NCBI GenBank assembly: GCA_020847395.1
Contig: JADLCD010000110.1
Coordinates: forward strand, 1 to 64,000
Origin: Chitinophagaceae bacterium
GTDB taxonomy: Bacteria > Bacteroidota > Bacteroidia > Chitinophagales > Chitinophagaceae
DNA: 64,000 nucleotides
Direction: 5' to 3'
Each line of letters opens with the position of its first letter. The first letter of the stretch is position 1. The notes beneath the pieces are model-generated. The model worked only from the letters and a program-made list of their open reading frames with translations, did no database searches and was not told the origin of the DNA. This document shows positions 44,315 to 54,534 of this stretch, in pieces. The translations under genes and the position numbers were made by a program.

Positions 44315-45562
44315 ATGGCAAGTATTAATCTTATTGAATCCTTCCAGGATTTTAAGGACGCGGAAAACATTGATCGCCCCACACTCATGAAAGTACTGGA
44401 AGACGTGTTTAAGACACTCCTCCGAAAAAAATACGGATCGGATGAGAATTTTGACGTAATCGTTAATACTGAAAAGGGTGACCTTGAAATTATTCACAGG
44501 CGCACCATAGTTGAAGACGGGCAGGTTGAAAACCCTGTGGCGGAAATAGCTTATAACGACGCTGTAAAAATAGAACCCGACTTTGAAGTGGGTGAAGAAC
44601 TTTTCCAGGAAGTGGATATTCTTGATTTTGGACGCCGCGCCATCCTTGCCGCCAAGCAAACGCTGGCAAGCCGTATAGGTGATTTAAAGAAAAATTCACT
44701 GGTTAAAAAATATGCTGACCGTGTTGGTGAAATTATCAGCGCTGAAGTATACCAGGTGTGGAAGAAAGAAGTGTTGCTGCTGGATGAAGATGGCAACGAA
44801 CTGCTTATTCCTAAATCAGAACAAATTCCTTCTGATTATTTCAAGAAGGGAGAGAATATTAAAGCCGTGGTGAAAAAGGTTGAGTTAAAAAATAACTCAC
44901 CGGTAATCATCCTTTCACGTACACATCCTTCTTTCCTTGCTAAATTGCTGGAAATAGAAGTGCCTGAAATTTTTGATGGACTGATTGTGATACGCAAAAT
45001 AGTGAGAGAACCAGGCGAAAGGGCAAAGGTGGCCGTAGAATCGTACGATGATCGTATTGACCCTGTGGGCGCCTGCGTAGGTATGAAGGGAAGCCGTATA
45101 CACGGTATTGTGCGTGAATTAAAAAATGAAAATATTGATGTTATTAACTGGACTAATAATACACAGTTGCTTATTCAGCGTGCTTTAACGCCGGCTAAAG
45201 TAACCTATATGGATATTGATGCGGAAAAAAAGCATGCAAGTGTGTATTTAAAACCCGACCAGGTTTCTCTTGCAATAGGCAGGCGCGGTGTAAATATCAA
45301 ATTGGCCTGCGAATTGGTAGGATATGAAATAGATGTATTCCGCGATGATGAAGATGAAACAGAAGAATTTGATATTGACCTGGAAGAATTTGCAGACGAA
45401 ATTGATACATGGGTGATAGATGAGTTGAAGCGCATTGGTTGCGACACCGCCCGCAGTGTGCTGGACTTAACTACAGAAGAATTGGAAAGGAGAACTGATC
45501 TTGAAAAAGAAACTATTGAAGAATTGCGCAAAGTACTTCAGGAAGAGTTTGAAAAGGGTTAA
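44315..45562 (+). CDS. nusA: Transcription termination/antitermination factor NusA
   Basis: This 415-residue RNA polymerase-associated factor has an N-terminal domain (ASINLIESFQDFKDAENID, with KALEDVF-like helix), an S1 domain (about 135-200), and two KH domains (VGACVGMKGSRIHGIVREL near 255; LAIGRRGVNIKLACELVG near 325). The C-terminal part is acidic (DETEEFDIDLEEF) and then has a helix-hairpin-helix-like segment (LKRIGCDTARSVLDLT). The start at 44315 (MASINLIESF) is the conserved one; the frame upstream contributes 16 atypical residues. It is 62 bases after rimP. Confidence 0.96.
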   Translation: MASINLIESFQDFKDAENIDRPTLMKVLEDVFKTLLRKKYGSDENFDVIVNTEKGDLEIIHRRTIVEDGQVENPVAEIAYNDAVKIEPDFEVGEELFQEVDILDFGRRAILAAKQTLASRIGDLKKNSLVKKYADRVGEIISAEVYQVWKKEVLLLDEDGNELLIPKSEQIPSDYFKKGENIKAVVKKVELKNNSPVIILSRTHPSFLAKLLEIEVPEIFDGLIVIRKIVREPGERAKVAVESYDDRIDPVGACVGMKGSRIHGIVRELKNENIDVINWTNNTQLLIQRALTPAKVTYMDIDAEKKHASVYLKPDQVSLAIGRRGVNIKLACELVGYEIDVFRDDEDETEEFDIDLEEFADEIDTWVIDELKRIGCDTARSVLDLTTEELERRTDLEKETIEELRKVLQEEFEKG

Positions 45563-45668
45563 CACATATTGTTTCGTATGAAGCAATATTTTTAAATGAT
45601 AAAACAAATTATCCGCTGCGTATTCTGGGCATAATGTTTTGACAGGTACAAAGGCAGGACAAAAAAAT

Positions 45669-48581
45669 ATGGCTGAAATTAAACTACCACGCTTATTGGC
45701 AGCGGCAAAGGAATTTAACATTGGTCAGGATACCTTAATTGATTTCCTGAGCGGTAAAGGATTTCCTAAAGATGAACTTAAGCCCACCAGTAAGCTTACA
45801 GAACAGATGTATTATGCTTTGCAGCAGGAGTTTTCTTCTGACAAGGCTGCAAAAGCTAAAAGCGACCAGATAGAAATTCCCAAAGGGAATACTATGGAAG
45901 CAAGGAAGAAGAAAGACGAAGAGGAGATTTTATTTAAAAAAGACGCTAAGAAGAAAACAGAGCCTGCTGTGCAGCAACCTGCTGTTGCGGAGCAACAGGT
46001 TGTGGAAGTTATGCCACCGGTAGTTGAAAAAGCCATTGAGCCTGAGGTTCAGCAGCCTGAGATAACTAAAATTGAAGCGCCTGAAATTGAAGGTCCGAAA
46101 ATTTTAGATAAGATAGATTTGAATGCCATAGATTCCTCTACCAGGCCTAAAAAGGGCGCCACGGCTAAAAAGAAAAAAGAGGAACAAGAAGTAGTGGCAG
46201 AACCAATATCAGAAGCTGAAAAAATTACGGCAGAACCTGTGATAGCAGAATCTCCGGTAACAGAAGAAAAAGAAATTGAAACAGAAGACGCCCCGGTAAT
46301 TGAAAATATTCGTGCTGAAAAAATTGAAGGTCCAAGGATTGTAGGAAAAATTACACTGCCTACCCAGGCAGAACAGCGTACATCGCCGGCAAGCCAGCAG
46401 GAAGAAAAGAGGAAAAGAAAGCGTATTCCTATTGAGAAGAAGGAACAGCAACAACCCGCGGCAAGGTTTAATAACCAGGAAGGCAATACCCAGCAAAGGC
46501 GTGAAGGTAATCGCCCGGTAATACAAAAGCAGGGCGACCGGCCTCATAACCGCCAGGGTGAAGGCGGTGGCGGGCATCATGGCCAGGGCGGTGGAAGATT
46601 TGGTCAAAATAACAGGGGAAATGACCGGAGAAGAGATAATAACCACCGCGAAGCAAAAGAAATAGACGCAAAAGAAATCCAGGATAAGATACGCGAAACG
46701 CAGGCCAAATTAGCCGGTGCTTCACGTGGTGGAGGTAAGAGCGCCAAATCAAAATTGCGTAGGGCGCGTCGTGAAGAACAGGAAAATATGGGCGCCGAAG
46801 GTATGGAAGATAACAAGCTGCAGGTTACAGAATTTGTAACCGTTAGTGAGTTGGCTAACCTGATGGATGTAAACTTTGCTGAGATCATCGGTAAGTGTAT
46901 GAGTCTCGGTATCATGGTTTCTATAAACCAGCGCCTCGATGCGGAAGTAATAGAATTAGTAGCAGGCGAGTTTGGATTTGAAGTTGACTTTATTGGTGTG
47001 GATGATGTGGATGAAGACGAAGAGGAAGAAGAGGAAGATAGTCCTGAAGACCTGGTGTCACGTCCGCCGGTAATAACCATTATGGGGCACGTTGACCACG
47101 GTAAAACTTCATTGCTCGACTATATACGCAGTGCAAATGTGGTAGCCGGTGAGGCGGGTGGTATTACCCAGCATATTGGTGCTTACCAGGTTACTACCGC
47201 TTCCGGTAAAAAACTTACTTTCCTGGATACGCCTGGTCACGAAGCATTTACGGCTATGCGTGCCCGTGGTGCCAAAGCGGCTGATGTGGCAATCATCGTT
47301 ATATCTGCTGATGATGCGGTGATGCCTCAAACACGTGAGGCGATAAGCCACGCGCAGGCAGCTAACCTGCCAATGGTTTTCGCTATCAACAAAATAGATA
47401 AGGATGGCGCTAACCCTGAAAAAATTAAAGAACAATTGGCCGGCATGAACCTCCTGGTTGAAGACTGGGGTGGTAAATACCAGAGCCAGGAGATATCAGC
47501 AAAAAGTGGTTTGAATGTAGACCTGCTGCTGGAAAAAATATTGCTTGAAGCAGAACTGCTGGACCTGAAAGCAAACCCTGACCGTGAGGCTGTGGGAACA
47601 ATCATTGAAGCCTCCCTGGATAAAGGGCGCGGATATGTGGCAACCATGCTTGTACAAAACGGAACATTAAGGCAGGGTGAAATTGTGGTAAGCGGTCAGT
47701 TTTTTGGACGTGCAAAAGCAATGTTTAATGAAAGAAACCAACGTTTGGATGAAGCCGGTCCTTCAGCTCCGGTACAGATACTCGGTTTAAGCGGAGCGCC
47801 GCAGGCGGGTGAAAAATTCAAGGTGTTTGAAGATGAGGCTGAGGCTAAAGAAACCGCTAACCGTCGTGCACAGATATTGCGTGAGCAGGGTATACGTGCC
47901 AAAAAACATATTACGCTGGATGAAATTGGTCGCCGTCTCGCACTCGGTAACTTTAAACAGCTTAACCTCATTATCAAAGGTGATGTGGATGGTTCGGTAG
48001 AAGCGTTGAGTGATTCATTACAAAAATTATCTACAGAAGAAATTGCAGTATCCATAGTTCACAAAGCGGTGGGCGCCATTACTGAAAGTGATGTATTGCT
48101 TGCAACAGCTTCTGATGCGATTCTTGTGGGCTTTAACGTACGTCCTTCTATGCAAGCCAATAGACTGGCAGAGGCTGAAGGTGTGCAGATTAAAACATAC
48201 TCTATCATCTATAATGCCATTGAAGAAGTTAAGAGCGCGATGGAAGGTATGATGGAGCCGACTGTTACCGAGAAGATTGTAGCCAATGTAGAGATACGTG
48301 AGGTATACAAATTTGATAAGGTAACAGTTGCGGGCTGCCAGGTATTGGATGGTAAAATAAGCCGCAATTCCAAGATAAGATTGATTCGGGATGGTATCGT
48401 AACCTATCCTACAGGTGAAGGGCAGAGCGCTGAACTTGGTTCATTAAAGCGGTATAAAGATGATGTGAAAGAAGTAGTTAGCGGTATGGAATGTGGTCTT
48501 ACCATTAAAAATTATAACGACCTTAAACCAGGCGATGTTGTAGAAGCCTTCGAAATTGAAGAGGTGAAGCGTACCTTGTAA
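45669..48581 (+). CDS. infB: Translation initiation factor IF-2
   Basis: This 970-residue GTPase places initiator tRNA on the ribosome. An N-terminal IF2_N domain ([15 protein letters not shown]) is followed by a long low-complexity region (about 70-380) rich in Lys, Glu, Pro, Gln and a Gly/His/Arg-rich stretch. A second IF2_N domain follows near 390, then an acidic run of Asp/Glu. The G domain starts at GHVDHGKTS near residue 473, with DTPGHE and NKIDKDGA; domains II-IV complete the protein. The start at 45669 (MAEIKLPRL) is the conserved one. It is the last gene before the surA promoter. Confidence 0.97.
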   Translation: MAEIKLPRLLAAAKEFNIGQDTLIDFLSGKGFPKDELKPTSKLTEQMYYALQQEFSSDKAAKAKSDQIEIPKGNTMEARKKKDEEEILFKKDAKKKTEPAVQQPAVAEQQVVEVMPPVVEKAIEPEVQQPEITKIEAPEIEGPKILDKIDLNAIDSSTRPKKGATAKKKKEEQEVVAEPISEAEKITAEPVIAESPVTEEKEIETEDAPVIENIRAEKIEGPRIVGKITLPTQAEQRTSPASQQEEKRKRKRIPIEKKEQQQPAARFNNQEGNTQQRREGNRPVIQKQGDRPHNRQGEGGGGHHGQGGGRFGQNNRGNDRRRDNNHREAKEIDAKEIQDKIRETQAKLAGASRGGGKSAKSKLRRARREEQENMGAEGMEDNKLQVTEFVTVSELANLMDVNFAEIIGKCMSLGIMVSINQRLDAEVIELVAGEFGFEVDFIGVDDVDEDEEEEEEDSPEDLVSRPPVITIMGHVDHGKTSLLDYIRSANVVAGEAGGITQHIGAYQVTTASGKKLTFLDTPGHEAFTAMRARGAKAADVAIIVISADDAVMPQTREAISHAQAANLPMVFAINKIDKDGANPEKIKEQLAGMNLLVEDWGGKYQSQEISAKSGLNVDLLLEKILLEAELLDLKANPDREAVGTIIEASLDKGRGYVATMLVQNGTLRQGEIVVSGQFFGRAKAMFNERNQRLDEAGPSAPVQILGLSGAPQAGEKFKVFEDEAEAKETANRRAQILREQGIRAKKHITLDEIGRRLALGNFKQLNLIIKGDVDGSVEALSDSLQKLSTEEIAVSIVHKAVGAITESDVLLATASDAILVGFNVRPSMQANRLAEAEGVQIKTYSIIYNAIEEVKSAMEGMMEPTVTEKIVANVEIREVYKFDKVTVAGCQVLDGKISRNSKIRLIRDGIVTYPTGEGQSAELGSLKRYKDDVKEVVSGMECGLTIKNYNDLKPGDVVEAFEIEEVKRTL

Positions 48582-48606
48582 ACCTTTGTTAAATAAAAAA
48601 GGAAGG

Positions 48607-48637
48607 TTGTTGCGCTTTAAATTGGCTTTTACTTTTG
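48607..48637 (+). promoter_or_regulatory. Promoter of the SurA-like gene
   Basis: TTG (48607-48609), a 20-base spacer and TACTTTTG (48630-48637) match the Bacteroidota promoter fully. The start codon is 21 bases further on. Confidence 0.8.
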
Positions 48638-48657
48638 AGTGTTCTGAATTATAATAT

Positions 48658-50025
48658 ATGAAGCATTTATTATTTTTTGTTGCATTAAGTATATCGGCAC
48701 ATGCTGTAAAGGCGCAGGGACAATCACATAAAGTGCTGGCAGATAAAATAATTGGTGTAGTTGGAGATAAGATTGTGTTGAAGTCAGATATTACCAATTA
48801 TATGGAAGATGAAAAGAGGCAGGGACGTGAAGTACCAGAGAATGCCGGTTGTATGTTATTGCAGCAAATGATGATAAGAAAGGCTTTGATGTTGCAGGCG
48901 CAGAAAGACTCTTTACCGGTAGGCGATGATGAAATAGAAGCAGAACTGGATCAGCGAATAAGGTATTATATTAGTGTATATGGCGGTAAAGATGCATTGG
49001 AGCAAATAGCAGGTAAAACCATTTACCAGATAAAAGAAGATAACCGCATTGCCATAAAAGAGCAGAAGCTGGCAGATGCGATGCAAAAGTCTATAATAGA
49101 AAACGTGCGAATAACGCCAACCGAAGTTGCTAATTACTACAATAAAATTCCTAAGGATAGCCTTTTATTTTATGATACTGAATTAGAAATTAAACAGGTG
49201 GTGGCATATGCAAAAGCCAGCCGTGATTTGGAAAAATATGCCCAGGATGAATTGGCGGAATACAAACGCCAGATAGAAAGTGGTGGCGCTTCTTTTGAGC
49301 GTATGGCAAAAATGTATAGCGATGACCCCGGAACCAAGGAAATGGGAGGGCGTTTTGAATTTAACCGTAACGATAAAAACGTTGATGGTGTTTTCTCCGC
49401 TACCGCTTTTGCATTAAAAGAAGGACAGGTGTCAAGAGTAATTAAATCAAAATTTGGATATCATATTATTCAGTTGGTTAGCAGAACAGGTGATGATGTA
49501 GTTGTGCGTCATATTCTTAAAATACCACAGATAACCGAAACAGAAGTGAATGAAGCTATAGCTAAACTTGATACCGTAAGGTCAAAGCTTGTGGCTGGCA
49601 CACTTACTTTTGGTGAAGCAGTTGACAAATACAGTGAAGACGAAAACAGTAAATTCACCGCAGGTTCTATTATGAATGCGCAGGGGTCTCCTTACTTATC
49701 CATACAGGACCTTGATAAAAGCCTGGTAACAGTTTATAATGATTTGAAAGTAGGTGAATATTCAAAGCCAATTCCTTTTGAAGAAAGAGGAAAAAAAGGA
49801 GCAAGGATTGTATACATACAGAAAAAAACAGAACCTCATCGCGAAAACATAAAAGACGATTACAATAAAATAGCACAGCGTGTGCTTGACGAAAAGAAGG
49901 GCGAAATTTTAGACAGATGGTTTCAAACCAAAATGCCCACTTATTATATTGTTGTTGATGATGAATTTCGCAATTGCGGCGAAATAAGCAAATGGCTTAC
50001 ACTCTCCAATGCAAAAAAGAATTAG
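48658..50025 (+). CDS. SurA-like periplasmic peptidyl-prolyl isomerase/chaperone
   Basis: This 455-residue exported chaperone has a signal peptide (to about residue 20, AVKAQ), a SurA N-terminal helical domain (VGDKIVLKSDITNYMEDEK, QQMMIRKALMLQAQKDS), then a parvulin PpiC domain (about 175-285; ASFERMAKMYSDDPGTKEMGG, GYHIIQLVSRTGDDVVVRHIL) and a second parvulin-like segment (about 285-390; LTFGEAVDKYSEDENSK). It would help outer membrane proteins such as SusC to fold. The last part includes two Cys-free helices and an NCGEISKWL segment. The gene has its own promoter and is not in the infB operon. Confidence 0.92.
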   Translation: MKHLLFFVALSISAHAVKAQGQSHKVLADKIIGVVGDKIVLKSDITNYMEDEKRQGREVPENAGCMLLQQMMIRKALMLQAQKDSLPVGDDEIEAELDQRIRYYISVYGGKDALEQIAGKTIYQIKEDNRIAIKEQKLADAMQKSIIENVRITPTEVANYYNKIPKDSLLFYDTELEIKQVVAYAKASRDLEKYAQDELAEYKRQIESGGASFERMAKMYSDDPGTKEMGGRFEFNRNDKNVDGVFSATAFALKEGQVSRVIKSKFGYHIIQLVSRTGDDVVVRHILKIPQITETEVNEAIAKLDTVRSKLVAGTLTFGEAVDKYSEDENSKFTAGSIMNAQGSPYLSIQDLDKSLVTVYNDLKVGEYSKPIPFEERGKKGARIVYIQKKTEPHRENIKDDYNKIAQRVLDEKKGEILDRWFQTKMPTYYIVVDDEFRNCGEISKWLTLSNAKKN

Positions 50026-50227
50026 CTTTTTAGGCTCCGGGGTACTTTTTTAATATAGTTCCTGCATCTTTGCAAATACTAGGGCTAAGGTATTGTTATG
50101 TTAAATATGGTTCATACTGTTTCTTTGTGAGCGGACAGATGATAAACATGAAATTCTCATATTTATCGTTTTACTTTTCACGCCTGGCTTAACAAATCGT
50201 ATATGCCCTGTATTTAAATTAATATAC

Positions 50228-51175
50228 ATGTACGATTCTTACTCAAAAGGTATATCCTACGGCAAAGGCATTTTAATTCTTATCGGGTTGTGGCTTGGTG
50301 GATTTTTTATGGGGGGAGTTGCCAGTATTCCCATATGGTTTTTAATGACGGGCAGGGGAATATTTACTATGCAGCAGGATATGCTGAAGCCGGAGTATGT
50401 TAATGCCATAAGAGTAATACAGGTTGTTTCAACTTTTATCACTTTTTTTCTTCCTGCCTATTTTACTGCGCTTATTCTTAACCGTAAGCCTGTTAAGCTC
50501 CTGGGTTTTACAATGAGGTTTACCTACAAACAATTGTTTTTGTCTGTAGTTGTAATGTTTGCAGCAGCACTTGCAGCAGGTGCATTGGCAGAGTTGAATG
50601 AAAAAATTCCTTTGCCAAAAGCAACGGCTGATTTTTTTAAACGCCTGGAAGATACTTATGCTGAACAGGTAGAAGCCATTACCAATATAAAATCTTTTGG
50701 CGATTATATTATTTCACTGATTATGATTGCCATATTACCGGCATTATTTGAAGAAACATTTTTTCGTGGCGGTATGCAAAACCTGCTTACCAGGTCAACA
50801 CAAAACCACTGGATGGCGATTATTATTACGAGCATAATTTTCAGCGCCATACATATTTCTTATTATGGTTTTCTTACCCGTTTGTGCCTGGGTATTGTAC
50901 TTGGGTTGATTTATTATTATTCACGAAGTCTTTGGCTTAGTATAGCGGCACATTGTTTTAATAATGCGTTTGCGGTTACCCAAATGTATGTTATGCTGCG
51001 GCAGGGTAAATCTGTAAAAGAAGCAATGGATGATAAAATGCCCTTTTGGTGGGGCATTATAGCAGTGATAGCATTATATTTTTTATTTATGATTTTTAAA
51101 CGCGTATCAAACCAGGCAATAAAAGCATTTACCCCGCCAGAGGATAAAGCGCTTGAGGAAAAGTGGATAGCTTGA
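50228..51175 (+). CDS. CPBP-family intramembrane metalloprotease
   Basis: This 315-residue membrane protein belongs to the CAAX-protease/bacteriocin-processing (Abi) family. It has eight or so helices and the metal site motifs EETFFRG (EExxxR near residue 175), FSAIHISYYGF (FxxxH) and HCFNNAF (HxxxN). The biological substrate is unknown. A box CATCTTTG at 50065-50072 differs by one base from the promoter consensus; otherwise the 202-base upstream gap holds nothing clear. The charged tail (PPEDKALEEKWIA) is cytosolic. Confidence 0.9.
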   Translation: MYDSYSKGISYGKGILILIGLWLGGFFMGGVASIPIWFLMTGRGIFTMQQDMLKPEYVNAIRVIQVVSTFITFFLPAYFTALILNRKPVKLLGFTMRFTYKQLFLSVVVMFAAALAAGALAELNEKIPLPKATADFFKRLEDTYAEQVEAITNIKSFGDYIISLIMIAILPALFEETFFRGGMQNLLTRSTQNHWMAIIITSIIFSAIHISYYGFLTRLCLGIVLGLIYYYSRSLWLSIAAHCFNNAFAVTQMYVMLRQGKSVKEAMDDKMPFWWGIIAVIALYFLFMIFKRVSNQAIKAFTPPEDKALEEKWIA

Positions 51176-51232
51176 GGAAGCAGAAGATTATAAGGCAGAA
51201 GATATAAGGTAGAAGGAATAGGGTATAAGGTT

Positions 51233-51281
51233 GAGGGTATAGGGTGTATGGAATACCTTACGCCTTATACCCTATACCCTC
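51233..51281. repeat. Imperfect long inverted repeat after the CPBP gene
   Basis: GAGGGTATAGGGT (51233-51245) pairs perfectly with ACCCTATACCCTC (51269-51281) around a 23-base loop, and flanking purine- and pyrimidine-rich text (GGTAGAAGG, CCACCTT) extends the resemblance. It fills the 127-base gap before cdsA. The right arm resembles the sequence at 27841-27867. Confidence 0.8.
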
Positions 51282-51302
51282 CACCTTAAAAAAAACTTAA
51301 CA

Positions 51303-52181
51303 ATGGCACTGAACTGGAAAGTTTTTCGCACACGGGCGCTTACAGCACTGGTTTTTGTGCTGGTGATGATGGTGGGATTTTTGCTGAACGAATGGAGCTT
51401 TTTGTTGTTATTCACCATTATTCATTTTGGTTGCTGGTTCGAATACCAGCGGTTAATAAGCCGGATTGATCCTTCGTATAAAAATATTTCTACTTTTCAT
51501 CGCTATGGAGTAATGCTGGCAGGATGGTCGATAATGTTGTATGCAGCGGGCGATGTTTATCATGCAGTTGGCATTACATTGCCTTCCATCGGGCTTGCAA
51601 TGGGATTGATTTTCGCATTTGCTTTACCTGTTATTGAAATACTTTTTTCTCAGCAACTCAACTTCGCGCATATACGCTATTCAGCGCTTGGGTTAATATA
51701 CATATCACTAAGCTGGGCTTTGATGATCAATATCCGATCGATGCATGAAATATGGGTAACAGGCAATGGCTGGCCATATACAGTGGGTTTAATGATTCCA
51801 CTGGCAACTATTTTTTCAATCTGGATCAATGATACGATGGCTTATATAGTCGGTTCATTAATTGGCAAAACACCTTTTTCAAAAATATCTCCAAAAAAAA
51901 CCGTTGAAGGAACTTTAGGAGGAATTATACTTTGTGTTGCCGCAATGGGCGCATTAGCCTATGCATGTAAAATGCCCGTGATGCATATTTGTATCATTGC
52001 AGCTATTGCTGCAATAGCAGGTACTGCAGGAGATTTATTGGAAAGCAAAATAAAAAGAATGGCGAATGTGAAAGATAGCGGCAGCATCATGCCGGGACAC
52101 GGGGGCTTTCTTGACAGGTTTGATTCGCTATTACTGGCAACGCCATTTGTGTGGTTGTATGTGATGGTGATGATGGGGTGA
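51303..52181 (+). CDS. cdsA: Phosphatidate cytidylyltransferase
   Basis: This 292-residue membrane enzyme makes CDP-diacylglycerol from phosphatidate and CTP, the common precursor of bacterial phospholipids. About eight helices are followed by the family signature near the C-terminus: KRMANVKDSGSIMPGHGGFLDRFDSLL (S-x8-GHGGxLDRxD). The N-terminus has no signal peptide. It precedes psd by 111 bases in the same direction, so both act in phosphatidylethanolamine synthesis, although the serine transferase is not in the window. Confidence 0.95.
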   Translation: MALNWKVFRTRALTALVFVLVMMVGFLLNEWSFLLLFTIIHFGCWFEYQRLISRIDPSYKNISTFHRYGVMLAGWSIMLYAAGDVYHAVGITLPSIGLAMGLIFAFALPVIEILFSQQLNFAHIRYSALGLIYISLSWALMINIRSMHEIWVTGNGWPYTVGLMIPLATIFSIWINDTMAYIVGSLIGKTPFSKISPKKTVEGTLGGIILCVAAMGALAYACKMPVMHICIIAAIAAIAGTAGDLLESKIKRMANVKDSGSIMPGHGGFLDRFDSLLLATPFVWLYVMVMMG

Positions 52182-52201
52182 GGTTTGTGGTTTAGGGTTT
52201 A

Positions 52202-52238
52202 TGGTTTGTAGTTCAAGGTGATCCTAAACTACAAACCA
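52202..52238. repeat. Inverted repeat between cdsA and psd
   Basis: TGGTTTGTAGTT (52202-52213) pairs perfectly with AACTACAAACCA (52227-52238) over a 13-base loop. The surrounding text repeats GTTTGTGGTTT and ACAAACCACAA units, typical of dispersed spacer repeats. It may act as a weak terminator for cdsA. Confidence 0.8.
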
Positions 52239-52262
52239 CAAACCACAAACAATAAATTTAAC

Positions 52263-52270
52263 TACTTTTG
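52263..52270 (+). promoter_or_regulatory. Candidate -7 box for psd
   Basis: TACTTTTG matches TAnnTTTG exactly and lies 22 bases before the psd start. The -33 region is occupied by the inverted repeat and has no TTG, so the match is partial. Confidence 0.45.
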
Positions 52271-52292
52271 CATTCTCAAATTTTTTGTACCA

Positions 52293-52949
52293 ATGAAGGT
52301 TCATAAGGAAGGATACCAGACTATTGCACTTTGCGGATTATTTTTTGTTGTACTCAACCTGGTATTGTTTTATTTTTTACCCTATAGTCTTGTATGGCTT
52401 TCATGGGTGATTTTTGTAGTATCATTTTTATTTTTCCTGTTTATCATTTCTTTTTTCCGTGTACCTACCCGCATACTTACGCTTGATGAAAATAAAATTG
52501 TAGCGCCTGCCGATGGTAAAGTAGTGGTAATTGAGGAAACAGTTGATGTGGAATATTTTAACGACAAGCGTTTGCAGATATCTATTTTTATGAGCCCTGC
52601 CAATGTGCATCAAAATTTAAACCCGGTAAGCGGCGAAGTGTTGTATAGTAAATATCACAAAGGCAAATATCTTGTAGCCTGGGATCCGAAATCCTCTACT
52701 GAAAATGAAAGACATTCCGTTGTAATAAAAAATGCATATTCACCCATACTTGTAAAACAAATTGCCGGGGCTGTAGCAAGGCGTATTGTTAACTATTTAA
52801 AAGCCGGGCAAAAAGTACAGCAGGGTGGCGAACTGGGGTTTATTAAATTCGGCAGTCGTGTGGATGTATTACTGCCTGCAGGCACCAAAGTGCATGTGCA
52901 GTTAAATGAAGTGGTGAAAGGTGGTATAACGGTACTGGCGAGTTGGTAG
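52293..52949 (+). CDS. psd: Phosphatidylserine decarboxylase
   Basis: This 218-residue enzyme of the short PSD-A type decarboxylates phosphatidylserine to phosphatidylethanolamine. Two N-terminal hydrophobic helices (about 9-26 and 30-52) anchor it. The processing site is KFGSRVD near residue 190, where Ser would become the pyruvoyl cofactor after self-cleavage between Gly and Ser. APADGKVVVIEE and FMSPANVHQNLNPVSGEV are family motifs. The start at 52293 (MKVHKEGYQT) is preferred because the codons before it come from spacer repeats. Confidence 0.95.
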   Translation: MKVHKEGYQTIALCGLFFVVLNLVLFYFLPYSLVWLSWVIFVVSFLFFLFIISFFRVPTRILTLDENKIVAPADGKVVVIEETVDVEYFNDKRLQISIFMSPANVHQNLNPVSGEVLYSKYHKGKYLVAWDPKSSTENERHSVVIKNAYSPILVKQIAGAVARRIVNYLKAGQKVQQGGELGFIKFGSRVDVLLPAGTKVHVQLNEVVKGGITVLASW

Positions 52950-52985
52950 AGGAGCTGTGTCATACCTGATAGCCGATAGCCAACA

Positions 52986-53681
52986 CTAAAATATTCTCTC
53001 CAACTCTTTTAGCGTGGTAACAGTATAGGTGGGCTTAAACGGCGGATCAATGTTTTTATGGTTAACATATACCTGGTCCATCCCCACATTTTGTGCGCCG
53101 ATAATATCCGCTTCAATATCATCTCCCAGCATAATACTTTCTTTTACAGCAGCGCCTGTTTTCTTCATTGCAAAATCAAATATTTCTTTGTAAGGCTTCA
53201 AACTGTTACTGCCTTCGGATGTAATAACAAACCTAAAAAAATCTGCAAGTCCTGAATGTTTTAATTTGCTATGCTGCACTGTTTCAAATCCGTTGGTAAT
53301 CAAATGCAGTGCATACCCTTTGTTTTGCAGGTATTGCAGAATTTCAATAGCACCCGGGAAGAGCAATGTTCTTGTTGGAAGTTTATCTAAAAACATCACA
53401 TCCATACTTCTCGCCAGTTTTTCATTTCCTATTTTAAAATCGAGCAAGGTATGCCACATGCGTTTCCAGCGCAGCTCCTCTCTTTTTATAAAGCCTTTGC
53501 GGTAGCGGGCCCAGAGCTTTTCGTTGTGAAAAATATATCGTTCATAAAACAAGTCAAAATCGTATACCCCATAATCAGTGAGTTGGAGTGATGTATATAA
53601 TTCCTGAAGCGTGATTTTTGCATTTGCTTCAAAATCCCAAAGTGTATGATCCAGGTCAAAAAAAAGATGTTTGTAAGTCAT
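52986..53681 (-). CDS. HAD-family phosphatase, YjjG-like
   Basis: This 231-residue haloacid-dehalogenase-fold hydrolase has motif I DLDHTLWDF near residue 9, motif II LITNGF near 120, motif III Lys in SLKPYKEIF, and motif IV LGDDIEADIIGAQ near 185. Members of the YjjG group dephosphorylate non-canonical pyrimidine nucleotides. The start at 53681 (MTYKHLFFDLDHTL) gives the normal N-terminus; 30 upstream codons are not conserved. It stands on the opposite strand between psd and the SDR gene. Confidence 0.93.
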   Translation of the reverse strand: MTYKHLFFDLDHTLWDFEANAKITLQELYTSLQLTDYGVYDFDLFYERYIFHNEKLWARYRKGFIKREELRWKRMWHTLLDFKIGNEKLARSMDVMFLDKLPTRTLLFPGAIEILQYLQNKGYALHLITNGFETVQHSKLKHSGLADFFRFVITSEGSNSLKPYKEIFDFAMKKTGAAVKESIMLGDDIEADIIGAQNVGMDQVYVNHKNIDPPFKPTYTVTTLKELERIF

Positions 53682-53695
53682 GATAAAAAGTGTTG

Positions 53696-53703
53696 CAAAA
53701 GTA
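53696..53703 (-). promoter_or_regulatory. Candidate -7 box for the HAD phosphatase gene
   Basis: On the reverse strand this reads TACTTTTG, an exact TAnnTTTG match, 14 bases before the start at 53681. A -33 TTG at the right distance is not present. Confidence 0.45.
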
Positions 53704-53757
53704 CGGTGTTTACAAGAAGTGTGTAGTTTTGGGTGCATCCCAAATTTTCGCACCATT

Positions 53758-53786
53758 ATTCCCCTCGCCACTCTGTGGAGAGGGGA
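53758..53786. repeat. GC-rich inverted repeat
   Basis: CCCCTC (53761-53766) pairs with GAGGGG (53779-53784) and the stem may extend by two or three A/T pairs. It is the CCCTC...GAGGG type of dispersed spacer element, also seen near 11812-11832. It sits between divergent genes. Confidence 0.65.
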
Positions 53787-53832
53787 TAAAGGGGTTTTGG
53801 CTTAGCCACTTATATTAAAGTAAGTTTAATTT

Positions 53833-54534
53833 ATGAATATTATTATTACCGGCGCATCAAAAGGGTTTGGTAAGTCAATTGCTGAAAAATTTGCGGCAAA
53901 TGGCTGGAATGTGTATATGTGTTCCCGCACAGAAAAAACGCTTCATCAAACAAAAGATGAGCTCAGGCAGCAATATCCATCTGTAAAAATAGAAGCAAAG
54001 CCTTTTGACCTTAGTATTAAGGAAGACGCACAGGCTTTGGGCAAATGGATTTTATCACTTAATATTTCAATTGATGTATTGGTTAATAATGCCGGTTCTT
54101 TTGAGCCAGGTAATGTATATAACGAACCGGAAGCTGTTTTGGAAAATATGATTGCTGTGAATTTATATAGTGCTTATCACCTTACCCGAACCATAATCTC
54201 AAAAATGATAGCGCAAAAACAAGGACATATTTTTAATATGTGTTCAATAGCCTCATTGCAGGCATATACTAACGGCGGCGCATACAGTATTAGCAAATTT
54301 GCATTATCCGGGTTTTCCAGGAATCTCCGTGAAGAAATGAAACCTTTTGGCATAAAAGTTACCGGTATTTATCCCGGCGCTGCGTATACTGACTCATGGG
54401 CAGGTAGCGGCGTTGATAAAAAAAGAATAATGGAATCAAAAGATATTGCCGAAATGATATATGCCGCCGCGCAACTTTCGCCACAGGCATGTGTTGAAGA
54501 TATTGTAATACGACCTCAGTTGGGAGATTTGTGA
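53833..54534 (+). CDS. Short-chain dehydrogenase/reductase
   Basis: This 233-residue Rossmann-fold oxidoreductase has the nucleotide-binding motif TGASKGFGKSIAEKF near residue 7, NNAG near 88, catalytic Ser in MCSIASLQ near 139 and the YSISK motif (Tyr-xxx-Lys) near 152. CSRTEK after the second strand favours NADP. The substrate cannot be inferred. It is a single gene with no operon partner. Confidence 0.93.
   Translation: MNIIITGASKGFGKSIAEKFAANGWNVYMCSRTEKTLHQTKDELRQQYPSVKIEAKPFDLSIKEDAQALGKWILSLNISIDVLVNNAGSFEPGNVYNEPEAVLENMIAVNLYSAYHLTRTIISKMIAQKQGHIFNMCSIASLQAYTNGGAYSISKFALSGFSRNLREEMKPFGIKVTGIYPGAAYTDSWAGSGVDKKRIMESKDIAEMIYAAAQLSPQACVEDIVIRPQLGDL

Noticed and set aside
46049-47080. Long reverse frames opposite infB
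   Set aside because: They mirror the low-complexity Lys/Glu codons of infB, giving Ser/Phe-rich artefacts.
50065-50072. CATCTTTG as the CPBP gene promoter
   Set aside because: One mismatch in the invariant TA, no -33 TTG, and 155 bases from the start codon.
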